DNA of 40,762 bases from Microcaldota archaeon (GTDB lineage Archaea > Micrarchaeota > Micrarchaeia > Micrarchaeales > CABMGC01). Positions 7,819 to 16,827 of this stretch are shown here, one piece after another. The position numbers and the translations under genes are program-made. The stretch's first letter is position 1. The number at the start of each line of letters is the position of its first letter. Location of the stretch: the NCBI GenBank assembly GCA_021817125.1, contig JAKAWC010000006.1, forward strand, positions 1-40,762, written 5' to 3'. The notes beneath the pieces were generated by a model. The model was not told where the DNA came from, searched no databases, and saw only the letters and a program-made list of their open reading frames with translations.

Positions 7819-9894
7819 ATGGCAGCAATTATAGCAAAACCTGGACCGTCGGCGAGACCGGCAGACTCTCAGATAAAGGAAGCTGTTTCTAGGAATCTGT
7901 TTGCCCTGGCAGACGATGTTAGTGTGAGATTAGATGCCGTATTCGTAGGTCCGGATGGCAAGCCAAAAGGGAGGGCAGCCATCATGAACGAATTGAGGGA
8001 TAGTCCGGCATTCAGCACCAGCATGCACGAGCTTAACGTCAGGTTCCTCACACTGTATTATATCCGGGATAAGGTCAGCGACCCTGCACTATGGGCACGG
8101 GCCGTGGAGATCGAGAAGAGGTATGAAGTCTTGACCGCAGGTCACAGCACATCGAAGGAGGAGGTTCAGGATGCTGGGGCGAAGGCACTACCATCGGGTT
8201 TCTCGGATATGGGGGCAGCCACGACGACGATACAACAGACCATAACTCAAGCGATGGAAGACGCGGGAGTGCCGCAAACTGAACGGTCAGTCATGTTCAA
8301 TAGGTTGGAAGCGGACATCTTGCTTAATGTAGCGTTGGCACATCAGTTGCCAAGCGAACCGGCTGCACCACAGGCTGCTTCTAAGTCAGAAGAGCCAAAT
8401 CCTGCGGCTCAGCTTCCTGCGGCCAAGCCCGAGGAGACGGGACGCACAAGGATGTTGGAGGTGCCTTCGGGAACGGAGTTGCTAGACAGTTTGATTGCAG
8501 AGCTTGAAGGAGAAGGTGCGCCGGATGACCTGAAATCAGAAGGCCCAGTTTCGCCAGCTGCAGGTGGGGGAACGCCGCCGCCATCTGAAGCGCCCGCCGT
8601 ACCTGCCATGGGAGCCGATGTGCCGTTTGTGCCATCGATGGCGCCTCCGGCTGCACACATTGCGGAGAGCCCCGCGGCACAGCCGCCTGAAACATCAAGA
8701 CCAGTTACCATGCCGGCGCGGATGACCGCATCCTCGTCAACGAAACACACGCCGAGGACACCGGGAACGCTGCAATCAAGTGAACCTAAAGCTATGGAAA
8801 TGCCGTCTGGAGGGACGCAACAGCCACAGCCTACCGCAAGTGCAGGAGTACCTATGGCTCAGGCTACACAGCCTCATGTAGAGATTCCATTCTATACATT
8901 TGGAGATGACCCCAAGGCAGCACCATCGAATGGCGCACGTGCAAAGAAACCAGTGCATGTCTTCCCGTCAGGGCTGCGAGTAGTCGAGATAACGGAAGAG
9001 AGGGCGAAGAGAGTGATAAATTCACTGACGGCACAGAGGGTCGGAGAACTTCTTGCCCTCCAGGCGCAACCAGTACCAGATGGCTTTGTTGTGGCTGTAG
9101 AGGAACTAAACCATGTTGTTAGGGCGTATGCTTTCCCTAAGGATAGGCTGTTGGAGCTCAATATAAGACCTGTCGCACTTGACCACCCGACAAAGAAGGA
9201 GCTTCCTCCATTGCGTCCATCGGCTTCCCCGCGGATATCTCCAAAGCGCAAGCTCGAAAACGACTACGTACCGGTTATAAGAACGATATTGAGTATCCCG
9301 CGGGGAACGGGTCTCGTTCAAGATGGCGTTAACAGGATGCAAAAGCAGCTTGAGGACCTCGAAGGGTTGATGAACTTCTTTAAGAAACAGCGAGAGGCTG
9401 ACCGGCCAGATGCGGGAAAAGACGCCTCGACAGTAAAGGGCATTAAGTTTGCGTTTGATGGATACAGAAAGGCAAGAGAGGGAATGTATTCTTCCTTTGC
9501 CACTCTTATGGGCAGAGAACTATGGATATTCATAAGCGAGAAGAACGTGCCGGCGGCGGACAGGCATGACCAATGGGACGAAGACGCTGCACCGACAACG
9601 TTGCCGGAGATAGCGTCGAAGATGCCGGGACTGCTAGAGAGAGCCTGGAAAAGGGTGAAGGAGGAGGACCTTGGGATGATGCGGATTATAAGAAGCGTGA
9701 TCGATGCCGATCCGATAGTTGCGGATGTACTTAAACAGGAAGAAGAGATGATAGCACTCGTTAAGGCATGCAAGGGAGTGTGTCGGTCGACTATGCCTGC
9801 ATCAAGCGGCGCGTCGGAGCTATTCGTTGAGATAGAGCGAGAGTTTGTGAAATCCTTAACTAGGCCAAAAGCAGAAGTACCTGCCCTGGCTTGA
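7819..9894 (+). CDS. Large hypothetical protein, 691 aa, with Pro-rich linker
   Basis: I do not recognise this protein. The ORF track starts at 7768, but the ATG at 7819 is preferred. It gives an N-terminus (MAAIIAKPGPSARP) like that of the upstream gene, and a TATA-like ttttaatatt at about 7757-7766 would place transcription near 7790, after the longer start. No signal peptide or TM helix is seen. A helical N-terminal domain (about 1-165) is followed by a long Pro/Ala/Ser/Thr-rich, low-complexity linker (about 170-370), then a charged helical C-terminal domain (about 375-690). It is likely cytosolic. It follows the 5792 gene in the same orientation with its own promoter, and a third unknown gene comes after. 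Function unknown. Confidence 0.75.
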   Translation: MAAIIAKPGPSARPADSQIKEAVSRNLFALADDVSVRLDAVFVGPDGKPKGRAAIMNELRDSPAFSTSMHELNVRFLTLYYIRDKVSDPALWARAVEIEKRYEVLTAGHSTSKEEVQDAGAKALPSGFSDMGAATTTIQQTITQAMEDAGVPQTERSVMFNRLEADILLNVALAHQLPSEPAAPQAASKSEEPNPAAQLPAAKPEETGRTRMLEVPSGTELLDSLIAELEGEGAPDDLKSEGPVSPAAGGGTPPPSEAPAVPAMGADVPFVPSMAPPAAHIAESPAAQPPETSRPVTMPARMTASSSTKHTPRTPGTLQSSEPKAMEMPSGGTQQPQPTASAGVPMAQATQPHVEIPFYTFGDDPKAAPSNGARAKKPVHVFPSGLRVVEITEERAKRVINSLTAQRVGELLALQAQPVPDGFVVAVEELNHVVRAYAFPKDRLLELNIRPVALDHPTKKELPPLRPSASPRISPKRKLENDYVPVIRTILSIPRGTGLVQDGVNRMQKQLEDLEGLMNFFKKQREADRPDAGKDASTVKGIKFAFDGYRKAREGMYSSFATLMGRELWIFISEKNVPAADRHDQWDEDAAPTTLPEIASKMPGLLERAWKRVKEEDLGMMRIIRSVIDADPIVADVLKQEEEMIALVKACKGVCRSTMPASSGASELFVEIEREFVKSLTRPKAEVPALA

Positions 9895-9963
9895 GACGCA
9901 CCAGACGAACGTCAGGGGCATGGTTTATAGACTTGGACCGGATCATATCTAACGAGGGTTCTG

Positions 9964-10554
9964 ATGAGGGTTCTAGTCCAGTCAACTAGAGAGAGTATTC
10001 TTCTGCAGAAGCTTCAGGAGGCAACGCATGAACTCGGCCAGACAATAGAGTGCTTACTCTTTAAGGATGGCAAGGTTAAGACATCGACGCAAGTCAACAG
10101 CGAGTTAAACTCCAGTGCAGATACTAAACTCCGTCGAGAGTTGGTTGCAAAGTGGTTAACTCTTCGTTTTCTCAGCGGGGCGCTTGATGATGAGGGCTTG
10201 AATGACCGCTTGGAGGCATTTGGCCCCGTTCTCGAACATTCGCTCCGGGGCATTCCGGGGATCTGGAGCGCGTCGGAGGACCTTTTGCGTGCTAGAGGTC
10301 CAGCGGTAGACCACCGGACAGCATATGGCGTCGAGAAGAGCATAGACGACTGTGCCCTTGAGGCTGTTGCACTCACGCATATACCATTGTGGAACAAGCC
10401 GTACTTTATGATGGACATCCGAAAGCTGCTTCGGCTTAACGAGACGGAGATGTGCGGGCTTATTACTGTTGAGGAGAAGCAGACAGAGGCAGCAAAGCCG
10501 CCTGGTGACGCTACGACAGAAGCGAGCAAGACGGATGAGCATTCCTCCTTGTAG
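9964..10554 (+). CDS. Hypothetical protein, 196 aa
   Basis: No family is recognised. The protein is soluble and mixed helical, with an acidic low-complexity tail (about 165-196, rich in Glu, Lys, Ala, Thr). A TATA-like gtttataga at about 9922-9930 lies some 38 nt before the ATG. The sequence around the start holds a short direct repeat, gagggttct-ga-tgagggttct, so the ATG sits inside the second copy. It is the third consecutive plus-strand gene of unknown function after 5792 and 7819, and all three may act together, though each seems to have its own promoter. It is followed by a structured non-coding stretch ending in a T run. Confidence 0.65.
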   Translation: MRVLVQSTRESILLQKLQEATHELGQTIECLLFKDGKVKTSTQVNSELNSSADTKLRRELVAKWLTLRFLSGALDDEGLNDRLEAFGPVLEHSLRGIPGIWSASEDLLRARGPAVDHRTAYGVEKSIDDCALEAVALTHIPLWNKPYFMMDIRKLLRLNETEMCGLITVEEKQTEAAKPPGDATTEASKTDEHSSL

Positions 10555-10595
10555 ATGCTGTGCACCCCTGGAACGCGGGTGAGAGTAAATCGTCC

Positions 10596-10684
10596 TTGCC
10601 CGAGGGCAGCGGTTGCGTCTCTTCGGGCAACCAAATTCGGAAGCGCACACCAGCGGGAGATGTCTGACATCTCTCTGTTTTTAG
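10596..10684 (+). terminator. Nested hairpins ending in a T-run
   Basis: Between the unknown gene and the UbiA gene, ttgcccga (10596-10603) pairs with tcgggcaa (10623-10630). Then gagatgt-ctg-acatctc (10657-10673) forms a tight 7-bp hairpin followed by tctgttttta. The second hairpin plus T-run resembles a terminator. The whole 10555-10690 stretch could instead be a small structured RNA. Confidence 0.45.
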
Positions 10685-10708
10685 ATTCTCGGATTCGAAT
10701 AGATTCTT

Positions 10709-11578
10709 ATGAACAAGCTTGCCGCCGTCCTGAAACTTGTCAGGATAGAACATAGCATAATGTCTGCGGTCGCCGTGATTGCTGCCGAGCTTATCGCAGG
10801 AAGACTGCCAGGGCTTCCCCTCCTCTTGCTTAGCCTTGTCGCACCTGTTTTCCTGAACATGACCTCGTTTGCGATTAATGATTACTTTGACATTGAGACA
10901 GACAGGCTGAACAAGAAGAAAAGACCGCTCGTTACCGGAGACCTAGCACCAGATACCGCGCTGTATATAACTGGAATCACGCTTGTGGTGGGGGTAGCGG
11001 CGAGCTATTTTATAAACACCGCCTGCTTTGAGATAGCCATCATATTCGGCATCTTTGACGTACTCTACAGCTACAAGCTGAAGGACATCCTGCTCGTCGG
11101 CAACTCGTACGTCGCATTGTCCATGGCGATAGCGTTCGTCTATGGTTCTTATGTAGTCACGCCCGCTTTGGGGCCGGCCATCACCATTGTCACGGTGCTG
11201 GTGTTCTTTAGCGGAATGGCCCGCGAGATCCACGGGACCATCAGGGATTACAGGGGAGACCTGAGGGCAAGGGGGGCGAAGACCCTGCCCATGGCAATCG
11301 GGATGCGCAGTGCGTCCATGATTGCATTTGCTTTGTACTTATGCTCCGCGTTGCTCGGCGTTTATCTGTTCCTATACGTTGCGCCATTCAGGCTCAACAT
11401 AGCATACAGCCTTATATTCGGTGTTGCGATGGCAATGCTGTTCTATGTCGGGGTGATATTTATTACAAGCAAGAGGCAGAAGGACTACGACAGGACGAGG
11501 AACATATCCCTGGCTGCGATGGCGATAGCAATAATCGCCCTGCTCATAGCCCCTTTGGCGCCTTTTGCTTATATCTAA
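10709..11578 (+). CDS. UbiA-family prenyltransferase, probable digeranylgeranylglyceryl phosphate synthase
   Basis: Probably attaches the second geranylgeranyl chain to geranylgeranylglyceryl phosphate, the second ether bond of archaeal membrane lipid synthesis. The 289-aa protein has about eight to nine TM helices. It shows both Asp-rich prenyl-diphosphate motifs of the UbiA fold: NDYFDIETD at residues 57-65 and RDYRGDLRARGAKTLP near 180-195. The archaeal DGGGP synthase subgroup characteristically has this spacing and length. The ATG follows a weak TATA-like gtttttagatt by about 27 nt, suggesting a leaderless transcript. The 3' end overlaps the convergent HIT gene by 35 nt. Other UbiA enzymes (for heme, quinone or chlorophyll) are possible but fit an archaeon without quinone genes nearby less well. 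Confidence 0.82.
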   Translation: MNKLAAVLKLVRIEHSIMSAVAVIAAELIAGRLPGLPLLLLSLVAPVFLNMTSFAINDYFDIETDRLNKKKRPLVTGDLAPDTALYITGITLVVGVAASYFINTACFEIAIIFGIFDVLYSYKLKDILLVGNSYVALSMAIAFVYGSYVVTPALGPAITIVTVLVFFSGMAREIHGTIRDYRGDLRARGAKTLPMAIGMRSASMIAFALYLCSALLGVYLFLYVAPFRLNIAYSLIFGVAMAMLFYVGVIFITSKRQKDYDRTRNISLAAMAIAIIALLIAPLAPFAYI

Positions 11579-12020
11579 GGTACTTTCGCAGCTTAGCCAC
11601 CTCCGCGAGGTACGCTTTCCGGGGCAGGACATTTGCCTTTGTGTCGATGTCCTTGTATATATCATCATCATTAGCATATGCGTCATTCGGCTTTCTCGGC
11701 ACTATGTGGATATGGAAATGCGCTATGCTCGCGCCGGCTGGCTTGCCACGCTGGATGACCAGATTGTAGGACTTGCAGTCCCCGTATACCTTTGCGAGTC
11801 CCGGCAGCACGCTCTTGAGGATATGCCTTAGATCAGCGAACTCTTCAGGCGACAGCTCGTTTATATCGACAACGTGCCTCTTTGATACTACAAGACAGTG
11901 GCCGGGCAGAAGCGGCTTTTTGTCGTACAGAGCAAGGAAGTGTTTTGTCGCGAAGAATGCCTCACTATACCTCTTCTCATCGCAGAATGCGTCCTTGCCC
12001 TTGTCCATGCCATGCCTCAT
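11544..12020 (-). CDS. HIT-family nucleotide hydrolase/transferase
   Basis: A 158-aa histidine-triad protein, likely hydrolysing adenosine-phosphoramidate or dinucleoside polyphosphates in the cytosol. The catalytic HxHxH motif is clear in IAHFHIHIVPR. Upstream, ALYDKKPLLPGHCLVVSKRHV is the usual nucleotide-binding strand region. The ORF track begins at 12356, but the added residues are low-complexity translation of the upstream gene. The ATG at 12020 overlaps that gene's TGA (ATGA), a typical translational-coupling junction, and gives a normal HIT length. It is therefore co-expressed with the exported Lon-like protease, though no functional link is evident. The 3' end overlaps the UbiA gene by 35 nt in convergent orientation. 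Confidence 0.9.
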   Translation of the reverse strand: MRHGMDKGKDAFCDEKRYSEAFFATKHFLALYDKKPLLPGHCLVVSKRHVVDINELSPEEFADLRHILKSVLPGLAKVYGDCKSYNLVIQRGKPAGASIAHFHIHIVPRKPNDAYANDDDIYKDIDTKANVLPRKAYLAEVAKLRKYLRYKQKAPKGL

Positions 12021-13777
12021 CTCCGGTGTGTGCGGCGTCCGACCGGTTTGCTGCTCTTCGGCAGAAACTGGAGCAGCTGCATAATCAGGATTATTATTAG
12101 CACTATGAGGATTGCAAGCATGGTTGAGTAGAGGTTCTGAATTGATTGGTTGAGCTGTGATATCTGCAGTGCTATCTGGGAGCCAGTTACATTGTAAACG
12201 AATGAGGCTGCCAGCTGACGGTTGGTGCTGTCGAGGCCACTCGCCAGTAGCGCCACGGCGTATGCAGATGCAATAGAACCCTGCTGCGCAGAAGAGTTCT
12301 GGGACTGTGCATTGCTGAGATAGAAGTCCGCCTGGGCGGCGAACTGCGACGGCCACACCCCATGGGTGGAATTGACCAACAGCGCGCCGATCTTCTGTTC
12401 GGTGGATGATGCATTATTGCCTGCAGATGCCGCGAACGCTCGGTCGTAGTCAAGCGCATAGAGCACAGCCCCGTAGTTGCCCTCGTTATAGTTCATCCTC
12501 GCGGAAGTTGTGTATAAGGACACATCGGTTATCGTCAGGTTGTTGAGCTCTGACTGAGCCTCATTCCGTATGTTTGGCGGGTATCCTACAGGAGTTCCGC
12601 CGATAGAAGCCGCAACTGAATACATCTTTGAAGCGGCGCTGCACCATGCGTAGGCAGATGCTGAGTTGTACAGGTTTGTCAGGATACCGTCTATGGACTC
12701 GGAAGAATTCAACACCTGCAATGATGAGTTTATCGTCAACTCGCCCCACGACTGCCTCAGCTGGCCTCCAATCACGTACTCGTAGTTCTGGCTGGTTATC
12801 TGAGGAGCCGTCAAGGACGTGCAGTATGAGGAGATGCTGTCAAGTTCTGTCCTTGCATTTTCGAGCGTCAGCCCCCGCGAGTTGGCCATGGTGAACGCAG
12901 CAGGGTACTCGAGGAACGCGAGATCGGCTCCGGTGTATAAATACCCTTTCGAAGCTATCGACGAATAGTTTGAGAGCATGCCGAGCATGGTTGCCCTGGC
13001 CTGCACATAGCCACTGCCAGTCACATTTATCTCTTTGGAGACGTATTCGATGGTGAAGTTCGTGAGGTTGGCGAACTCTGAGAAGTTGCAACCGGTGCAC
13101 GTGACATTTGCCCTTGGCAGAGAACTTAGCTTATAATACGGAGGCATGTTGAGCGTTAGGGCGGTTATCGTAGGCTTGCCAAATGCGAACGCCGCTGCCT
13201 GGCTCACATTCGCTACTTCGATTAGAGGTATGCCGATATTCTGCTGTGACACGTAGTATAGCAGATACTCCAGGCTGCCCGGAGGCGTGAACGGCACGAG
13301 CATATACTTTAGGTTCCCTGCTTTTGCAGCTTCGGCCTTGTTGTACACCCCTCCGATGAGCCCAACAGAGCCGTCAGGGTTTATGGTGCCTGTCACCGTG
13401 AAGTTGCTGTTTAACGGCTTTTTCTCCAGGGCGGATATCGTAAGCAGGGTCAGTGCGAGCCCTCCGCTTGGACCGGAGACACTGCCAGTAGTGTCGTTTA
13501 TGAAGTAGGTCACGTTATATAGGGAGAGATTCATGCCGGTATATGCAAATGCATATTGGGCAGCTGTCTGACCTGATTGCTGTGTCGATGCGCCCACATT
13601 GACAGGTCCCTTTATAACCACCTGACCGTTGCCGGAGGATATGTTTACGGTTACCTGTGTAAGGGTGCCGTTCGTGACAGAGATGACGGCAGGCGCGTAG
13701 ATGCTTGCGGAGTAGTGCTGCGCCGAGATGGAAGCCGCTAAGAGCAGCAGGGATAGCATTGCAAATAGGAACTTCAT
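12017..13777 (-). CDS. Exported, membrane-anchored Lon-like (S16) serine protease
   Basis: A 586-aa protein with a signal peptide (MKFLFAMLSLLLLAASISA) and one C-terminal TM helix near 550-575 ending in a basic tail, so the bulk lies outside the cell. Residues about 25-200 match the Lon proteolytic domain: GPSGGLALTL carries the likely catalytic Ser104 and GGVYNKAEAAKAGN the likely catalytic Lys147. Their 43-residue separation equals that of Lon Ser679 and Lys722. There is no AAA+ ATPase domain, so it would be ATP-independent. The rest (about 200-545) is helical, with many N-glycosylation sequons. It shares a divergent promoter region with the glycosyltransferase at 13837 and overlaps the HIT gene by 4 nt. 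Substrates are unknown; surface-protein processing is a guess. Confidence 0.82.
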   Translation of the reverse strand: MKFLFAMLSLLLLAASISAQHYSASIYAPAVISVTNGTLTQVTVNISSGNGQVVIKGPVNVGASTQQSGQTAAQYAFAYTGMNLSLYNVTYFINDTTGSVSGPSGGLALTLLTISALEKKPLNSNFTVTGTINPDGSVGLIGGVYNKAEAAKAGNLKYMLVPFTPPGSLEYLLYYVSQQNIGIPLIEVANVSQAAAFAFGKPTITALTLNMPPYYKLSSLPRANVTCTGCNFSEFANLTNFTIEYVSKEINVTGSGYVQARATMLGMLSNYSSIASKGYLYTGADLAFLEYPAAFTMANSRGLTLENARTELDSISSYCTSLTAPQITSQNYEYVIGGQLRQSWGELTINSSLQVLNSSESIDGILTNLYNSASAYAWCSAASKMYSVAASIGGTPVGYPPNIRNEAQSELNNLTITDVSLYTTSARMNYNEGNYGAVLYALDYDRAFAASAGNNASSTEQKIGALLVNSTHGVWPSQFAAQADFYLSNAQSQNSSAQQGSIASAYAVALLASGLDSTNRQLAASFVYNVTGSQIALQISQLNQSIQNLYSTMLAILIVLIIILIMQLLQFLPKSSKPVGRRTHRR

Positions 13778-13799
13778 TTTGACCCCATAAAGGCTACGT

Positions 13800-13816
13800 C
13801 GCCAATATTTAAAAAG
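13800..13816. promoter_or_regulatory. Shared divergent promoter (TATA) for protease and glycosyltransferase
   Basis: The 59-nt gap between divergent genes contains aatatttaaaaag. Read on the plus strand its centre is about 26 nt before the ATG at 13837. On the minus strand TTTAAATATT is about 30 nt before the ATG at 13777. One AT-rich core thus probably serves both directions, implying leaderless or nearly leaderless mRNAs. Confidence 0.5.
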
Positions 13817-13836
13817 ATACTATCCGAATCTAGTAC

Positions 13837-15564
13837 ATGGCAGTGCAGACCTCACACTTCACACCTGTATTCTCTTCGGGCAGCAAAAAGTGGACTACGC
13901 GGAAGGTTGTGCTCCTCCTTCTGCTTGAACTGCTCGTCCTATCTGTAAGGCTGGTCACAAGCCCAATCCCGTCATATGTCAGCGTAGGGGACGAGGGCAT
14001 ATACATGAGCATCATGTACTACAACGCATACGGCGGGCAGAGCGAGGGCGGGATATACCGCGGCTTTGGCGGAGTGAACTTCGGCAACATAAACGATAGC
14101 CATTTTGATCCGGGAGTGGTATTCAACTTTTACGACTCTTTTATATATCCGGAGATCTTGATAGGGGACTTGTTTGGAGTATCCGCAACCAATGCAATTG
14201 CGTTTGTGCTCCTGATGTCGCTTGTGGAGGCTTTGTTCGCCTTTTTGATCATAGACCATATAGCGGGCACCCGGTCGGCGACGCTGGGAATGATACTTCT
14301 TGCGTTCTTCCCGCTTGATGTGGTATACTCAAACTACGTCCAGCCGTTCGTGCCTCTTGCGGCGTTCACGGCCATAACGCTGTTCTTCTTCGTCAAATCA
14401 CTTGACGACAAGAAAGGACTTGCAAAATATGCGCTCGCGGCAGGAATATTCGCAAACATAGCCTACGAAGCCAATCCCTGGGGGCTGCTGGACATCATGT
14501 TTATCGTGGCGTATCTTGCCGCCACTTATGTTTGGAGCTCGGCCAAAGGCAAAAGGTCGGTCAACTTGCGAGTGCTTGCGTTCTCCGCGTTGGGGTTCCT
14601 GCTAACATTCTCGATCACCGGAGTTTATTATTTTGCACTGTCAGGGAACTTCTTTCTGTATCCTGCAGTAGACCATAATGTCTTCGCCAGGCAGGTGTAC
14701 CTTACTTGGAATCAGGGCAGCACGTTGATCGGACTTCCGCAGCCATTCGGAAGTTATGTGGTAGACTACGTATTCTCCGCGCCTAACTTTTATGTTCAGA
14801 CACTGCTGGGTGGGCTCACAGGAGACGGCTTTCAGGTATACCTGCTCTCGGTGATGCTCTACCTTGCGATATTCGGATCTATCATGGCCTTGTTAAAGAG
14901 AGTTAGAAAGGAGATCAAGCATGCTTTGTTGTTCGCTGCTTTCTTCGTGGTACTTCTCTTTGCGCTGAACTTCCTGCCTACGGCGATGGTGCCAGTTCCA
15001 GGCGGGCTGACGGTCATAGGGATGGCAGACCACATGTATGTGTACCTGGAGATCCTTGCGCTGCCAATCGTCATTGTCAGTGCCGTGGCTATAGGCTGGC
15101 TGTTCGATAGGGGAGGCATCTGCAGGGGCATCGCCTTGGCTATGATAATCACTGCCCTCTTCGGAGATTTCCTAAGCTTAAGTTATGATAGTGCATATTA
15201 CAAAGCAGGGCTTTACTCGTACATCGCTTTTGCGGGCTTCTACAACCAGCACAAGAACGCCACTTTTTATGTAAATGATCAATTTGGGGGCAATGCGAGG
15301 TTCACCGTAGGCGGCAGGGCCGGCAACATAGTGTTTGTTTCGACGTGCCAGCCAGTCTCAACATTTGCGGACGGCTCTTACTTGGTGGAGGGAGGAACGA
15401 TAAGCATATCGGCGTCGCCTTCACTGATGCAGAGGATGGAAGACTGCTACGCCAACTTCACGCGCAATATTACTCCCGTTTACTATGAACCAAACCCGTT
15501 CGCGGCGTATGCATCACCAGAGCCCCCGCTGGAGATTTACCGGATTGGCAACGGTACCCGCTAA
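13837..15564 (+). CDS. Polytopic GT-C glycosyltransferase, ArnT/PMT-like
   Basis: A 575-aa integral membrane protein with about ten TM helices and a C-terminal extracytoplasmic domain (about 450-575) containing sequons. The first outside loop has VGDEGIYMSIMYYN near residues 50-63, with the Asp-Glu pair expected for a GT39/ArnT-like catalytic site, as in the enzyme at 2061. It probably transfers a sugar from a polyprenyl-phosphate carrier to envelope proteins or lipids. A TATA box is centred 26 nt before the ATG. Its last codons overlap the convergent EndoQ gene by 4 nt. Protein glycosylation is inferred from the many sequon-rich surface proteins in the window; the donor is unknown. Confidence 0.72.
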   Translation: MAVQTSHFTPVFSSGSKKWTTRKVVLLLLLELLVLSVRLVTSPIPSYVSVGDEGIYMSIMYYNAYGGQSEGGIYRGFGGVNFGNINDSHFDPGVVFNFYDSFIYPEILIGDLFGVSATNAIAFVLLMSLVEALFAFLIIDHIAGTRSATLGMILLAFFPLDVVYSNYVQPFVPLAAFTAITLFFFVKSLDDKKGLAKYALAAGIFANIAYEANPWGLLDIMFIVAYLAATYVWSSAKGKRSVNLRVLAFSALGFLLTFSITGVYYFALSGNFFLYPAVDHNVFARQVYLTWNQGSTLIGLPQPFGSYVVDYVFSAPNFYVQTLLGGLTGDGFQVYLLSVMLYLAIFGSIMALLKRVRKEIKHALLFAAFFVVLLFALNFLPTAMVPVPGGLTVIGMADHMYVYLEILALPIVIVSAVAIGWLFDRGGICRGIALAMIITALFGDFLSLSYDSAYYKAGLYSYIAFAGFYNQHKNATFYVNDQFGGNARFTVGGRAGNIVFVSTCQPVSTFADGSYLVEGGTISISASPSLMQRMEDCYANFTRNITPVYYEPNPFAAYASPEPPLEIYRIGNGTR

Positions 15565-16823
15565 TCGAAGTCGGACATGCTTGCCTGCTTCCTCTTTGGC
15601 TTCTTGTCGTCTGGAGATGCCTTATTCATCACGTCGACTACGCCGAACACGCCATCATATCCTGGAATGAGCTTGACCCGTTCCGTGCGGACGTTCTCTA
15701 TCCCTTTTGCGACATCGGCATCCATCTCTGCTATCTGCGCAGGGTCGATGTTTAGCAGGATATCAAATTCGGTGCCCAATCGGGCCAGCATATCGTTGTA
15801 GGCCCGCTTTACTGCGGTGGAGGTCACTACGGACGTCTTTACCTGTGCAATTATCTCTAGAAGAGGCACAGCGTGGACAGTCGGAATTGCGGCTTTTGGC
15901 AGATGACCTTCGGGCCTGTCCGCAAGCTGGTCGACCCTGTGCTCTACCCCGATGGTGAGGGGTCTCCCGCATTTCGGGCACCTGCCATTGTACTTCTGCG
16001 CCTCTTTCGGACTCAGTGATATCTGGCAGTTGCGGTGACCGTCGTAGTGATACTTGCCCTCGTCCGGATAGAACTCGATGTTCTTCTTGAGCTTCTTGTT
16101 CTTTATTGCATTCAGGATTGCGGCATATGACAATCCATCTTCGCTGAATTCGAACACAGTTGCTTCCCTCCCTATCTTTGGCAGCGAATGGGCGTCGCTG
16201 TTCGAGATCGGAAGGTATTTGTCGAGCTTTGAGAGCCTCCAGAACATCGCAGGGTCGGCAGAGAGACCGGTCTCGGCACAGTAGATGTATTTGGCCTGGT
16301 CCCCATATGCCTCCTCTATCGAGTCGAACCCGGAGAACGACCCCAGAACGCCGAACCAGGGAGTCCAGCTGTGTGCCGGGAAGATTATTGCATCTCTGTT
16401 GACGCCGATTACCTTCTCTACGAGTTCGCTGCACGACATGCTTAGTGCGGGTCTGCCGTCAGACTCCAGCGCCCCTCTGGTCTTTACCTCATCTATTATC
16501 GCATCGACGTCGTCCAGGCTTGGCACAAGGATGCAATTGTGCACCCGCCTGTTCTTGCCCCCTGCGTCGAATATGTTTGATACCTCTGAACTGAGGACAA
16601 AGCGAGTGCCAGTCTTGGACCCTTTTACTTTGTACAAGCCTGGTTCCGCGTCCTCGAGCTTCATCTTCAGCTCGTCGACCCACAACGGGTGCGTGAAGTC
16701 GCCGGTGCCTATTACCTTTACCCCTTTCTCCTTGGCAGCCTCATCGATGCCTTCTATCGTTATGTTGGGGCTACAAGCCATGGCGTGTCTGGAATGGATG
16801 TGGAAGTCGGCTATGTACTCCAT
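15561..16823 (-). CDS. endoQ: Endonuclease Q (PHP-domain DNA repair nuclease)
   Basis: EndoQ nicks DNA 5' of deaminated bases such as uracil, hypoxanthine and xanthine, and of abasic sites. The PHP metal site is visible as DFHIHSRHA (residues about 5-13), GTGDFTH, LSSEVSNIF, FPAHSWTPWFG and SNSDAHSL. A zinc-binding insert follows with GHRNCQISLS and CPKCGRPLTIGVEHRV. The extreme C-terminus, QASMSDFD, resembles a PCNA-interacting peptide, which family members are known to use. The ORF track starts at 16922, inside nth. The ATG at 16823, 4 nt after the nth stop, gives the usual N-terminus and 420 aa. It forms an operon with nth and aspS, so two base-damage repair enzymes are co-expressed. Confidence 0.9.
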   Translation of the reverse strand: MEYIADFHIHSRHAMACSPNITIEGIDEAAKEKGVKVIGTGDFTHPLWVDELKMKLEDAEPGLYKVKGSKTGTRFVLSSEVSNIFDAGGKNRRVHNCILVPSLDDVDAIIDEVKTRGALESDGRPALSMSCSELVEKVIGVNRDAIIFPAHSWTPWFGVLGSFSGFDSIEEAYGDQAKYIYCAETGLSADPAMFWRLSKLDKYLPISNSDAHSLPKIGREATVFEFSEDGLSYAAILNAIKNKKLKKNIEFYPDEGKYHYDGHRNCQISLSPKEAQKYNGRCPKCGRPLTIGVEHRVDQLADRPEGHLPKAAIPTVHAVPLLEIIAQVKTSVVTSTAVKRAYNDMLARLGTEFDILLNIDPAQIAEMDADVAKGIENVRTERVKLIPGYDGVFGVVDVMNKASPDDKKPKRKQASMSDFD

Positions 16824-16827
16824 GCAT

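Noticed and set aside
5792-10554. A provirus or mobile element
   Set aside because: No integrase, capsid, terminase, terminal repeats or att sites; genes have ordinary archaeal promoters.
12021-12356. N-terminal extension of the HIT ORF
   Set aside because: It lies inside the Lon-like gene in another frame, and the ATGA overlap at 12017-12020 marks the true start.
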